From positions 1 to 5,907 of the forward strand of contig DASXIR010000295.1 in NCBI GenBank assembly GCA_036497895.1: a DNA stretch of 5,907 nt, written 5' to 3'. Positions 1 to 5,907 of this stretch are shown here, one piece after another (position 1 is the first letter of the stretch; each line of letters starts with the position of its first letter). Made by a program: the position numbers and the translations under genes. Source of the stretch: CAVQFC01 sp036497895. GTDB taxonomy: Bacteria; Acidobacteriota; Vicinamibacteria; Vicinamibacterales; CAVVIG01. A model generated the notes under the pieces. That model was not told the origin of the DNA and made no database searches. It saw only the letters and a list, made by a program, of their open reading frames with translations.

Positions 1-142
1 CTTTCGGCGTCGCGTAGCAGCGGGCGCCTTCGAACACCGCGCTGCCGTAGTGGACGACGTGTGAGGCGACATGGATGGTCGCGTCCTTCCACTCGACCAG
101 CTTGCCGTTCATCCAGATCTTGCCCGTACCCGCAAATGCCAT
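1..142 (-). CDS. ilvE: Branched-chain amino acid aminotransferase, N-terminal fragment (cut by window edge)
   Basis: Only the first 47 codons are visible; the gene continues past position 1. The peptide opens with an IWMNGKLVEW segment, then a DATIHVASH stretch, then HYGSAVFEGARCY at about residues 31-43. That order is the N-terminal signature of fold-type IV PLP aminotransferases of the branched-chain (IlvE) type, which carry out the last step of valine, leucine and isoleucine synthesis and the first step of their breakdown, using glutamate/2-oxoglutarate in the cytosol. The ATG at 142 is supported by an AAGGAG ribosome binding site 6 nt upstream. The PLP lysine lies outside the window, so activity cannot be judged. 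D-amino-acid aminotransferase and aminodeoxychorismate lyase share the fold, but the HYGSAVFEG wording favours IlvE. The gene lies 44 nt downstream of the kinase on the same strand, so the two may be co-transcribed. Confidence 0.86.
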   Translation of the reverse strand, partial: MAFAGTGKIWMNGKLVEWKDATIHVASHVVHYGSAVFEGARCYATPK

Positions 143-148
143 TGCCCG

Positions 149-154
149 CTCCTT
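149..154 (-). promoter_or_regulatory. Strong Shine-Dalgarno of the aminotransferase gene
   Basis: The minus strand reads AAGGAG here, 6 nt before the ATG at 142. It fixes that start codon. It also shows that this organism uses canonical Shine-Dalgarno sites, which contrasts with the kinase and rsmE starts, where none is visible. Confidence 0.75.
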
Positions 155-186
155 GTCGAGATCTTATCGCAATTGGGGAACTGAGC

Positions 187-1161
187 TCATTGGCCTTCGC
201 CGCAGAACGGGCAGCGGTCCGATCGCGCGTGGAGCGGCTTGCGGCAGTGCCAGCAGAAACGGGCCTGGGGCGTTTCGCGCGCCTTGAGCCGGAGCTGGAT
301 GTCCTGCGACTCCTCGCTGGCGGCGTCGTTCTTTGGCGCAGGCCGCGGTGTCCGTCCCGACCCGCTGCCACGCGCCGACATCACATCGTCGAGCAGATCG
401 CCGGCGCGCTGATACCGGGCATGGATGTCGGGCGCCATCGCCTTCAGGACGATGTCGTTGATCGATTTGGGGATCCGCGGATTCCTGGTCCGTGGCGGCG
501 TGTGCAGCTCGCCACGCATCAGCCGATCGAGGTCCGCCGGCGACGGCGTGTCGTAAGGCAGGACGCCGGTCAGCATCTGATACATCGTCACGCCGAGCGA
601 GTAGATGTCGGAGGCGAACACCGCCTTGCCGTGAAACTGCTCGGGCGCCATGTAGGGCGGGCTGCCGATAACGGTGGTGCCGTGCGCGGCGATTTCGAGA
701 AAGCGCGAGGTGCCGAAGTCAGCGACCTTCAAGAGGCCGTTCTCGGTGACCAAGACGTTCGATGGCCGCAGGTCGCGATGCAGGACGCCCTGCCGGTGGG
801 CATGGTCCATCGCGTTGACGACCTGGCAGGTGTAGTCGAGCGCGCGCGACACATCCAGCGCTCCCTCGCGCGTGATGATCGCCTCGAGCGTCTCGCCCGG
901 GACGAACTCCATCACGATGAAGAAGACGTTCTCCTGCTTCTCCGCAGTCAGGATGGTGACGATATTGGGGTGGTTGAGCGTGGCCAGCATGCGCGGCTCG
1001 CGCAGCAACTCGCCGAAATCGACTCCCTGCTTGTGTGGGACTTTGAGGGCGACCTTCTTGTCGATCCAGGTGTCTTCCGCGAGGTAGACGGTGCCGAATC
1101 CACCACTGCCAATCGTCGACAGAATCTTGTATTTCCCGATGATCTGACCACGAAAGAACAT
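187..1161 (-). CDS. Soluble Ser/Thr protein kinase (Hanks/PknB type) with C-terminal zinc ribbon
   Basis: This 324-residue protein should transfer phosphate from ATP to Ser/Thr of unknown target proteins. The kinase domain spans about residues 11-260. It has a glycine loop GSGGFG (18-23), the ATP lysine in VALK (K40), a probable helix-C glutamate E55, the catalytic loop HRDLRPSN (128-135, D130), DFG (148-150), an activation segment with T162/T163, and APE (172-174). All catalytic residues are present. The usual Lys two residues after the catalytic Asp is Arg132, a change also known in tyrosine kinases such as Src. A Ser/Gly/Pro-rich linker (about 262-282) leads to CWHC (303-306) and CPFC (317-320), a zinc-ribbon pattern. 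There is no membrane helix or extracellular sensor domain, so it is probably cytosolic. No clear Shine-Dalgarno precedes the ATG at 1161. Homology to the family is certain; the substrate is unknown. Confidence 0.95.
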   Translation of the reverse strand: MFFRGQIIGKYKILSTIGSGGFGTVYLAEDTWIDKKVALKVPHKQGVDFGELLREPRMLATLNHPNIVTILTAEKQENVFFIVMEFVPGETLEAIITREGALDVSRALDYTCQVVNAMDHAHRQGVLHRDLRPSNVLVTENGLLKVADFGTSRFLEIAAHGTTVIGSPPYMAPEQFHGKAVFASDIYSLGVTMYQMLTGVLPYDTPSPADLDRLMRGELHTPPRTRNPRIPKSINDIVLKAMAPDIHARYQRAGDLLDDVMSARGSGSGRTPRPAPKNDAASEESQDIQLRLKARETPQARFCWHCRKPLHARSDRCPFCGEGQ

Positions 1162-1170
1162 CTGCGCGGC

Positions 1171-1176
1171 AGTATA
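1171..1176 (-). promoter_or_regulatory. Possible -10 element of the kinase gene
   Basis: The minus strand reads TATACT (5 of 6 to TATAAT), ending 9 nt before the kinase ATG. If used, transcription would begin within a few bases of the start codon and give a leaderless or nearly leaderless mRNA, which would fit the missing Shine-Dalgarno. No convincing -35 box is seen. Its expected place, about 1194-1199, is where the heptad array begins. Six-base matches like this are common by chance. Confidence 0.25.
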
Positions 1177-1198
1177 TCAGTGGTTGGGGCACGGATTC

Positions 1199-1268
1199 GT
1201 GCGCGGTGCTGCGTGCGACGTGCCGGGTGCGCGGTGCTTGGTACGAGCTGCGCGGTGCTAAGTGCGAA
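1199..1268 (+). repeat. Left heptad array, ten tandem GTGCNNN units
   Basis: Ten consecutive 7-bp units occur without a slip: GTGCGCG, GTGCTGC, GTGCGAC, GTGCCGG, GTGCGCG, GTGCTTG, GTACGAG, CTGCGCG, GTGCTAA, GTGCGAA. The first four bases are GTGC in eight units and one base off in the other two. The last three bases vary, with G favoured at the end. The tract fills much of the space between the kinase start and the four-helix-bundle stop. No known protein-binding site was recognised in it. Confidence 0.85.
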
Positions 1269-1269
1269 A

Positions 1270-1292
1270 CACGAGGCATGGTCGGCCTCGTG
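1270..1292 (-). terminator. Perfect 8-bp hairpin directly after the four-helix-bundle stop codon
   Basis: CACGAGGC (1270-1277) and GCCTCGTG (1285-1292) are exact inverted repeats around a 7-nt loop. On the minus strand the stem begins at the base after the TAG stop (1293-1295) and is followed by TTT. It resembles an intrinsic terminator with a very short U-tract. It could end the four-helix-bundle transcript before the kinase, or it could be a boundary structure of the surrounding repeat element. The short U-tract makes efficient termination uncertain. Confidence 0.4.
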
Positions 1293-1670
1293 CTAACCGT
1301 GCATTGCATTCGACCGTCTCAAATACGACTGGAGTGCCGTGGTCGCTTTGATGGCTCGCACCGCAAGCACAGAGAGCCGTTCGTGTTCGTCCGGGGTGAG
1401 GTAGCGACAGTCAAGAGCGTCTTGAAGATGATTGTCGGTTTCGATTAACGACGCCCGGGCGATCGCCAGGAAGCGGGCAAATTCACGATGCGTTTGTCGC
1501 CCGAACCCTTCGGCAATGTTCGCCGCTCCCGATCGTGCCGACGCTCGGATGTCGTCGCAAAAATCGCTATCGCTCCTGGTGGGCATCATGTCGGTAAACG
1601 CAATCACCTGGCATTTCAGTTCGTGCGCCAGCTGCCAACAAACCAGTTCCCGAAAGTTATGCGCACCCAC
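1293..1670 (-). CDS. Four-helix-bundle protein of the S23 / IVP / Avd-like family
   Basis: From the GTG at 1670 the product is 125 residues, the usual size for this family. Signatures in order are NFRELVCWQLAHEL (5-18, helix 1), a short loop, SARSGAANIAEGFGR (44-58, with the family hallmark NIAEG), EFARFLAIARASLIETDNHL (63-82), and a last helix ending in YLRR. Family members include ORFs inside 23S rRNA intervening sequences and Avd, the accessory protein of diversity-generating retroelements, which forms a basic pentamer. Most stand-alone members have no proven role; nucleic-acid binding is inference. The frame stays open upstream to 1778, but that part only translates the GTGC repeats, so GTG at 1670 is preferred. 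No good Shine-Dalgarno is seen. The gene is alone between two inverted heptad arrays and reads toward the kinase, with 131 nt between stop and the kinase start. Confidence 0.86.
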   Translation of the reverse strand: MGAHNFRELVCWQLAHELKCQVIAFTDMMPTRSDSDFCDDIRASARSGAANIAEGFGRQTHREFARFLAIARASLIETDNHLQDALDCRYLTPDEHERLSVLAVRAIKATTALQSYLRRSNAMHG

Positions 1671-1688
1671 ACGAATTCTGTGGGCACG
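1662..1688 (-). other. Predicted RNA hairpin covering the GTG start of the four-helix-bundle gene
   Basis: Minus-strand RNA can pair CGUGCCCACA (1688-1679) with UGUGGGUGCG (1671-1662) around a 7-nt loop. This gives ten consecutive pairs, two of them G.U (1686-1664 and 1685-1665). On the plus strand those two positions would be A/C mismatches. The proposed start codon (1670-1668) lies in the 3' arm and would be hidden in the folded form. This is a hand-found structure, without covariation support. Confidence 0.4.
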
Positions 1689-1694
1689 AACTGT

Positions 1695-1806
1695 GCCGCA
1701 GCTCGCAGGACGCACTCCGAGCGATGAACCCCGCACCTCGCACCAAGCACGACGCACCCCGCACCGAGCACCGAGCACCTAGCACCTCGCACCTCGCACC
1801 TCGTAC
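1695..1806 (-). repeat. Right heptad array, eleven core GTGCNNN units plus decayed units
   Basis: Read on the minus strand from 1806, the core (to 1730) is GTACGAG, GTGCGAG twice, GTGCTAG, GTGCTCG twice, GTGCGGG, GTGCGTC, GTGCTTG, GTGCGAG, GTGCGGG. Ten of the eleven units start with exact GTGC. The same 7-bp register continues into decayed units from 1729 to 1695, including GTGCGTC and CTGCGAG, and GTGC recurs in phase at 1687 and 1666. The array is therefore cleanest at its outer edge and fades toward the gene. Since 7 is not a multiple of 3, it reads as a 7-residue periodic peptide in every frame, which explains the spurious N-terminal extension of the gene. Confidence 0.88.
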
Positions 1807-1814
1807 GGTGTGTC

Positions 1815-1820
1815 ATCATA
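1815..1820 (-). promoter_or_regulatory. Possible -10 element driving the right array and four-helix-bundle gene
   Basis: The minus strand reads TATGAT (5 of 6 to TATAAT). Transcription would start around 1808-1805, almost exactly at the outer edge of the right heptad array, so the whole array would become 5' leader RNA. It overlaps the candidate rsmE -10 on the opposite strand. No -35 box is apparent. This is a weak call. Confidence 0.2.
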
Positions 1821-1822
1821 AT
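1817..1822 (+). promoter_or_regulatory. Possible -10 element of rsmE
   Basis: CATAAT matches TATAAT at 5 of 6 positions and ends 4 nt before the rsmE GTG start. There is no Shine-Dalgarno in the short space upstream, so a leaderless transcript is plausible, although 4 nt is a tight distance. Any -35 box would fall inside the heptad array, and none resembling TTGACA is present. Confidence 0.22.
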
Positions 1823-1826
1823 CGCT

Positions 1827-2564
1827 GTGCACAGGTTCTTTGCGCCGTTCGATCCGGGCGACGATGTGGTGGCGTTGCCGCGCGACGAGGCGGAACACCT
1901 GACCCGTGTGCTGCGGCTTGGCGTCGGTGACAGCGTCTCGGTGTTCGACGGACGCGGTCATGAGTTTTTGGCGCGGGTTGCCAGCGCCGTGCGCCAGGAC
2001 GTGCGAGTTCAGTTGGTGTCACGCGTCGATCCGCCGCCCGAGCCGAGCGTCGCGATTACCCTCGCGCAGGCCGTGCTCAAAGGCGACAGGATGGACGATG
2101 TCGTGCGCGACGCGGTGATGCTGGGCGCGGCGGCGATTCAACCGGTCGTCACCGCTCGCAGCGAGACTACGGTCGCGGCGCTGTTGCGAGGCGCCCGCGT
2201 CGAACGCTGGCGACGGGTGGCCGTCGCCTCGGTCAAGCAATCGCGTCGCGCGGTCGTTCCGGAGGTTCGCGTGCCGCTGACGATCGAGACATTGTTGAAT
2301 GATCCGGCGACTTCGCTGCGGCTGATGCTGGTGGAACCGGGCCCAGCCGACGCGGTCGAGCCGCTGGCGGCCATTCAGAAGCTGCCGCCGCCGGCTGACG
2401 CCACGATCCTTGTCGGTCCCGAGGGCGGATGGACTGACGCCGAGCGCCGCGCCGCACGCGAGCACGGCGCACGGCTGGTCACGCTCGGTCATCGCACGCT
2501 CCGGGCGGACGCCGTGCCGATCGCAGCCATCAGCGTGCTGCAGTTTCTCTGGGGCGATCTCTAG
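1827..2564 (+). CDS. rsmE: 16S rRNA (uracil-1498-N3)-methyltransferase RsmE
   Basis: This 245-residue SPOUT-fold enzyme uses S-adenosylmethionine to methylate N3 of U1498 in helix 44 of 16S rRNA, acting on the assembled 30S subunit. The N-terminal PUA-like RNA-binding domain covers about residues 1-70 (it opens MHRFFAP, then HLTRVLRLGVGD at 24-35). The catalytic domain shows KGDRMDDVVRDAVMLGA (86-101), WRRVAVASVKQSRRAVVPEV (128-147), the knot motif VGPEGGWTDAE (196-206) and LGHRTLRADAV (220-230), which form the trefoil-knot cofactor site. The Glu usual before the LG of the first motif is Met98 here. Length matches the family. GTG at 1827 is chosen because MHRFF is the normal RsmE N-terminus; no Shine-Dalgarno is visible. 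The right heptad array ends 20 nt upstream, so the promoter must be compact or lie within the repeats. Confidence 0.95.
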   Translation: MHRFFAPFDPGDDVVALPRDEAEHLTRVLRLGVGDSVSVFDGRGHEFLARVASAVRQDVRVQLVSRVDPPPEPSVAITLAQAVLKGDRMDDVVRDAVMLGAAAIQPVVTARSETTVAALLRGARVERWRRVAVASVKQSRRAVVPEVRVPLTIETLLNDPATSLRLMLVEPGPADAVEPLAAIQKLPPPADATILVGPEGGWTDAERRAAREHGARLVTLGHRTLRADAVPIAAISVLQFLWGDL

Positions 2565-2618
2565 CGGCCGGCGGCCTTGTATCCCGACAAAGACACATTG
2601 CGAGCGTGCGTAACGCGC

Positions 2619-2646
2619 TTGCGTCAAATGAATCTGACAGTAGGAT
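2619..2646 (+). promoter_or_regulatory. Candidate promoter or ribosome-binding region of the M28 peptidase gene
   Basis: TTGCGT (2619-2624) and TAGGAT (2641-2646) are 16 bp apart and could act as weak -35 and -10 boxes, with transcription starting just before the ATG at 2656. The GTAGGA part of the same stretch could instead be a Shine-Dalgarno about 10 nt before that ATG. The sequence alone cannot separate the two readings. The rest of the 2565-2655 gap shows only a 4-bp GGCC stem just after the rsmE stop. Confidence 0.25.
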
Positions 2647-2655
2647 TTGAGGACC

Positions 2656-4248
<1,593 letters not shown>

Positions 4249-4263
4249 CGGGAACCAGACGTT

Positions 4264-5907
4264 TTAGCGGATCGCGACTTTCAGGTCCTGGGTTTTGACG
4301 TCGCCGTCGGACAGCGTCAGGCGCGTAGCACCGGCCCGGTGTTCGTCGAGATACGCCGGCTCGAACCATTCGCCCTGTTCCGCGGGATCGACCGCCACCA
4401 CGAAATATTCGCCCGGCGGCAGTCCGCGGAGCCGGTACTTGCCGGTCTGATCGGGCCGCGTCGTCATGATTTGCCGCGCCTGCGGTCGCCAAAGGGAGGC
4501 GTCGGTAGGAAACACGAGAATCGTGAATTCGGACAGCGGCGCGCCCTGCTCGGTCGTGAGTGTGCCGTTGATTTCGTTCTGCTGATCGGTGAAAACAATC
4601 GCGACGCCGGAGACAGTTTCGTCACTGCGCAGCTCGACCGGCGTATCGGTGACGTTGCGGCCGTTCACCGTCACCGACTTCAGGATGAAGCCGCGCGCGT
4701 TCCCGCCGGAACGAAACAGGTGACCGCCGGCGGGGACGCCCTCCAGCGTGAAGTGACCGTCCTTGTCCACGCGCGCGTTCGGCTGCGGACCGAAGCTACC
4801 CTGATCGACAGGCGGCGCCGAGATCCTGAACTGCGAAAGGTCCGGTGTGCTGGTCGATGCGGTCTGAAACGTCACCGTGCCGCTGACCGTCGCGCCGCCT
4901 GACAGGACCACCGTGATGCCGGAAAGATCGTCGCCGTTGACGGTCACGGGCTGGGACGCGAACTGCGGCGTGTCGGAGTCGTTGCCGCGCGCGCGGAGTG
5001 TGAAGCGTCCCGGAGGTACTCCGTTGATCGCGAACGAGCCATCCCAGTCGATGCGCCCGCCGAAGCTCATACCGATCTGGTTGCTGCGGCTGGCCGAGGT
5101 GTCGGCGGTGAGGTTGACGTTGCCACTCGTGACCGGCGTGCCGTCGGGGTTTTCGATGTGCCCCGACAGGCGTGACATGCGCACCAGCTGCATGCCGAAG
5201 TTGATGTCGAGAGTCTCGGCGCCCAGACCGACGGTCACCGGTTTTGCATCCGCGATCGACGGAACGCCGGGATAGTACGTCGGCGCGTAGTTGACCTGCT
5301 CGACGCTACTGCTGGCACCGGGCACCGCTGGTCCGCCGCCGCGGCCGCCGCCACGTCCACCAAAATTGCCTGGGCCGCCCGGTCCGCCGAATCCGCCCGG
5401 TCCGCCGCTGCGCGCGACTGCGTTGATGTAGTAGTCGCCCGGCATGAGGCCCCAGACCCGGTACTGACCCTTGTCGTCGGTCTGACCATTTCCGGCCGGC
5501 GTCAACCGGCGCTCGCCCTGCAGGTATTCATACCGCATCACTCGAACCATGACGCCGGGCATCGCGTCACCGTCCTCGTCGAGCACATGTCCGCCGATCA
5601 CGCTGCCGCGCGGCAACTGAAAGTTGATGTCCTTCAGTTGCTGCCCGTCGACGAGCTGCAGCGGCGTACCGGACTGCAGTGGACGCCGCTGCCCATACGA
5701 CAGGGACACGAACCCGGATTTGGACGCGGTGATGGTGTAGCGACCGGCGGGCAGCTCGGTGAAGTCGAAGACGCCGTTATCGTCGGTCAGCATGCCGCGA
5801 CCGCCCTCGAGTTCAGCGGCGGCCGCAAACACGCGCGCCCGTTTGACCGGACGTCCGTTGTCGCCCGCGACCACATGACCGGTGATCCTACCGGTCGGAA
5901 CCGGCGC
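4264..5907 (-). CDS. Carboxypeptidase-regulatory-like repeat protein, C-terminal 547 residues (5' end outside window)
   Basis: The frame is open to the window edge, so the start and any signal peptide are missing. Five beta-sandwich repeats are visible, each marked by a D-x-x-G-x-F/Y ... P/A-G-x-Y/F motif beginning near residues 42, 144, 287, 381 and 486 (counted from the first visible codon). Such prealbumin-like/CnaB-like modules are common in secreted or outer-membrane-associated proteins of Acidobacteriota and Bacteroidota, where they probably serve adhesion or glycan contact. A very glycine-rich linker (about 168-192) separates repeats 2 and 3. It is not an Oar-type TonB receptor in the visible part, because the protein ends after the last repeat with no beta-barrel. 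Exact function is unknown. It converges on the M28 peptidase gene; no shared terminator hairpin was found between the stops. Confidence 0.85.
   Translation of the reverse strand, partial: APVPTGRITGHVVAGDNGRPVKRARVFAAAAELEGGRGMLTDDNGVFDFTELPAGRYTITASKSGFVSLSYGQRRPLQSGTPLQLVDGQQLKDINFQLPRGSVIGGHVLDEDGDAMPGVMVRVMRYEYLQGERRLTPAGNGQTDDKGQYRVWGLMPGDYYINAVARSGGPGGFGGPGGPGNFGGRGGGRGGGPAVPGASSSVEQVNYAPTYYPGVPSIADAKPVTVGLGAETLDINFGMQLVRMSRLSGHIENPDGTPVTSGNVNLTADTSASRSNQIGMSFGGRIDWDGSFAINGVPPGRFTLRARGNDSDTPQFASQPVTVNGDDLSGITVVLSGGATVSGTVTFQTASTSTPDLSQFRISAPPVDQGSFGPQPNARVDKDGHFTLEGVPAGGHLFRSGGNARGFILKSVTVNGRNVTDTPVELRSDETVSGVAIVFTDQQNEINGTLTTEQGAPLSEFTILVFPTDASLWRPQARQIMTTRPDQTGKYRLRGLPPGEYFVVAVDPAEQGEWFEPAYLDEHRAGATRLTLSDGDVKTQDLKVAIR

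Larger units (their letters stand above)
1199..1806 (-). mobile_element. Putative composite element: four-helix-bundle gene between inverted heptad arrays
   Basis: The unit consists of the left array (1199-1268, GTGC units on plus), a hairpin (1270-1292), the four-helix-bundle gene (1293-1670, minus), and the right array (1730-1806 core, GTGC units on minus). The two arrays share one unit consensus but point in opposite directions, like terminal inverted repeats, and each is about 70-77 bp. No transposase, reverse transcriptase or rRNA sequence is visible, and I found no target-site duplication. Calling it an element rests on architecture alone. It sits in the upstream region shared by the kinase (minus) and rsmE (plus), with outer edges only 37 nt and 20 nt from their start codons. 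The alternative is an ordinary gene next to two unrelated low-complexity tracts. Confidence 0.45.

Noticed and set aside
61..1296. 411-codon open frame on the plus strand
   Set aside because: It lies antisense to the kinase, is rich in Arg/Ala/Val with no recognisable motif, and runs into the heptad array. The opposite strand has every kinase motif in order, so this is a high-GC shadow.
719..1309. 196-codon minus-strand open frame overlapping the kinase N-terminal half
   Set aside because: It is a frame-shifted reading of kinase and repeat DNA, Arg/Pro/His-rich without domains.
1293..1670. Avd of a diversity-generating retroelement
   Set aside because: The fold family matches, but there is no reverse transcriptase, no template/variable repeat pair and no variable C-type lectin gene in the window.
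1671..1778. N-terminal extension of the four-helix-bundle frame up to 1778
   Set aside because: The extra 36 residues mostly translate the GTGC heptads (Gly/Arg/Cys/Val-rich) and have no counterpart in the protein family, so the start at 1670 is preferred.
1695..1806. CRISPR array
   Set aside because: The units are 7 bp with no unique spacers of 25-45 bp and no cas genes nearby.
1199..1806. 23S rRNA intervening sequence
   Set aside because: The ORF family and paired arms recall one, but both flanks are protein-coding genes and no rRNA sequence is present.
2566..2576. GGCC-GGC-GGCC stem after the rsmE stop as a terminator
   Set aside because: A 4-bp stem with a 3-nt loop and no real U-tract is too weak and is expected by chance in GC-rich DNA.
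2647..2655. TTG start of the M28 peptidase three codons upstream
   Set aside because: ATG at 2656 directly begins a standard signal peptide and has GTAGGA about 10 nt upstream; the TTG has no usable ribosome site.
5872..5874. GTG at 5874 as the true start of the repeat protein
   Set aside because: The frame stays open to the window edge and the upstream residues (TGRITGHV) complete the first strand of the first beta-sandwich repeat, so the gene continues beyond the window.

Overview
The window is GC-rich, non-rRNA chromosomal DNA from a bacterium. Several features together suggest an Acidobacteriota genome, probably near the Vicinamibacteria: a soluble Ser/Thr kinase with a zinc-ribbon tail, a secreted M28 peptidase with a Gly/Asn/Pro-rich insert, a large secreted protein made of carboxypeptidase-regulatory-like repeats, and a stand-alone four-helix-bundle (S23/IVP-type) gene wrapped in GTGC heptad repeats. 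This placement comes from gene style only, with no marker phylogeny.

Layout. Positions 1-142 (minus) hold the first 47 codons of a branched-chain amino acid aminotransferase, cut by the window edge. Positions 187-1161 (minus) hold a complete cytosolic Ser/Thr protein kinase. Positions 1199-1806 form a compact composite unit. Its left arm is a 70-bp array of ten 7-bp units (GTGCNNN on the plus strand), followed by a perfect hairpin and then a minus-strand four-helix-bundle gene (1293-1670). Its right arm is an 11-unit array of the same heptad in the opposite orientation (GTGCNNN on the minus strand, 1730-1806), with decayed units running on to the start of the gene. Positions 1827-2564 (plus) hold rsmE, the 16S rRNA m3U1498 methyltransferase. 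Positions 2656-4248 (plus) hold a secreted M28 zinc peptidase. Positions 4264-5907 (minus, cut at its 5' end) hold a secreted protein with five carboxypeptidase-regulatory-like (CnaB/prealbumin-like) repeats.

How the pieces relate. The kinase and the aminotransferase are on the same strand 44 nt apart and may share a transcript. RsmE, the peptidase and the repeat protein look like ordinary unlinked genes; the last two converge with only 15 nt between stop codons. The stretch that ordinary annotation does not explain is 1199-1806. The two heptad arrays are inverted around the small gene, so a minus-strand transcript could fold arm to arm and enclose the four-helix-bundle reading frame. Two predicted stems in that transcript use G.U pairs that exist only in minus-strand RNA, and one of them buries the likely GTG start codon. 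This resembles the stem-flanked S23 ORFs found in 23S rRNA intervening sequences, but it sits between protein-coding genes. It is the best candidate here for a mobile or RNA-based element.
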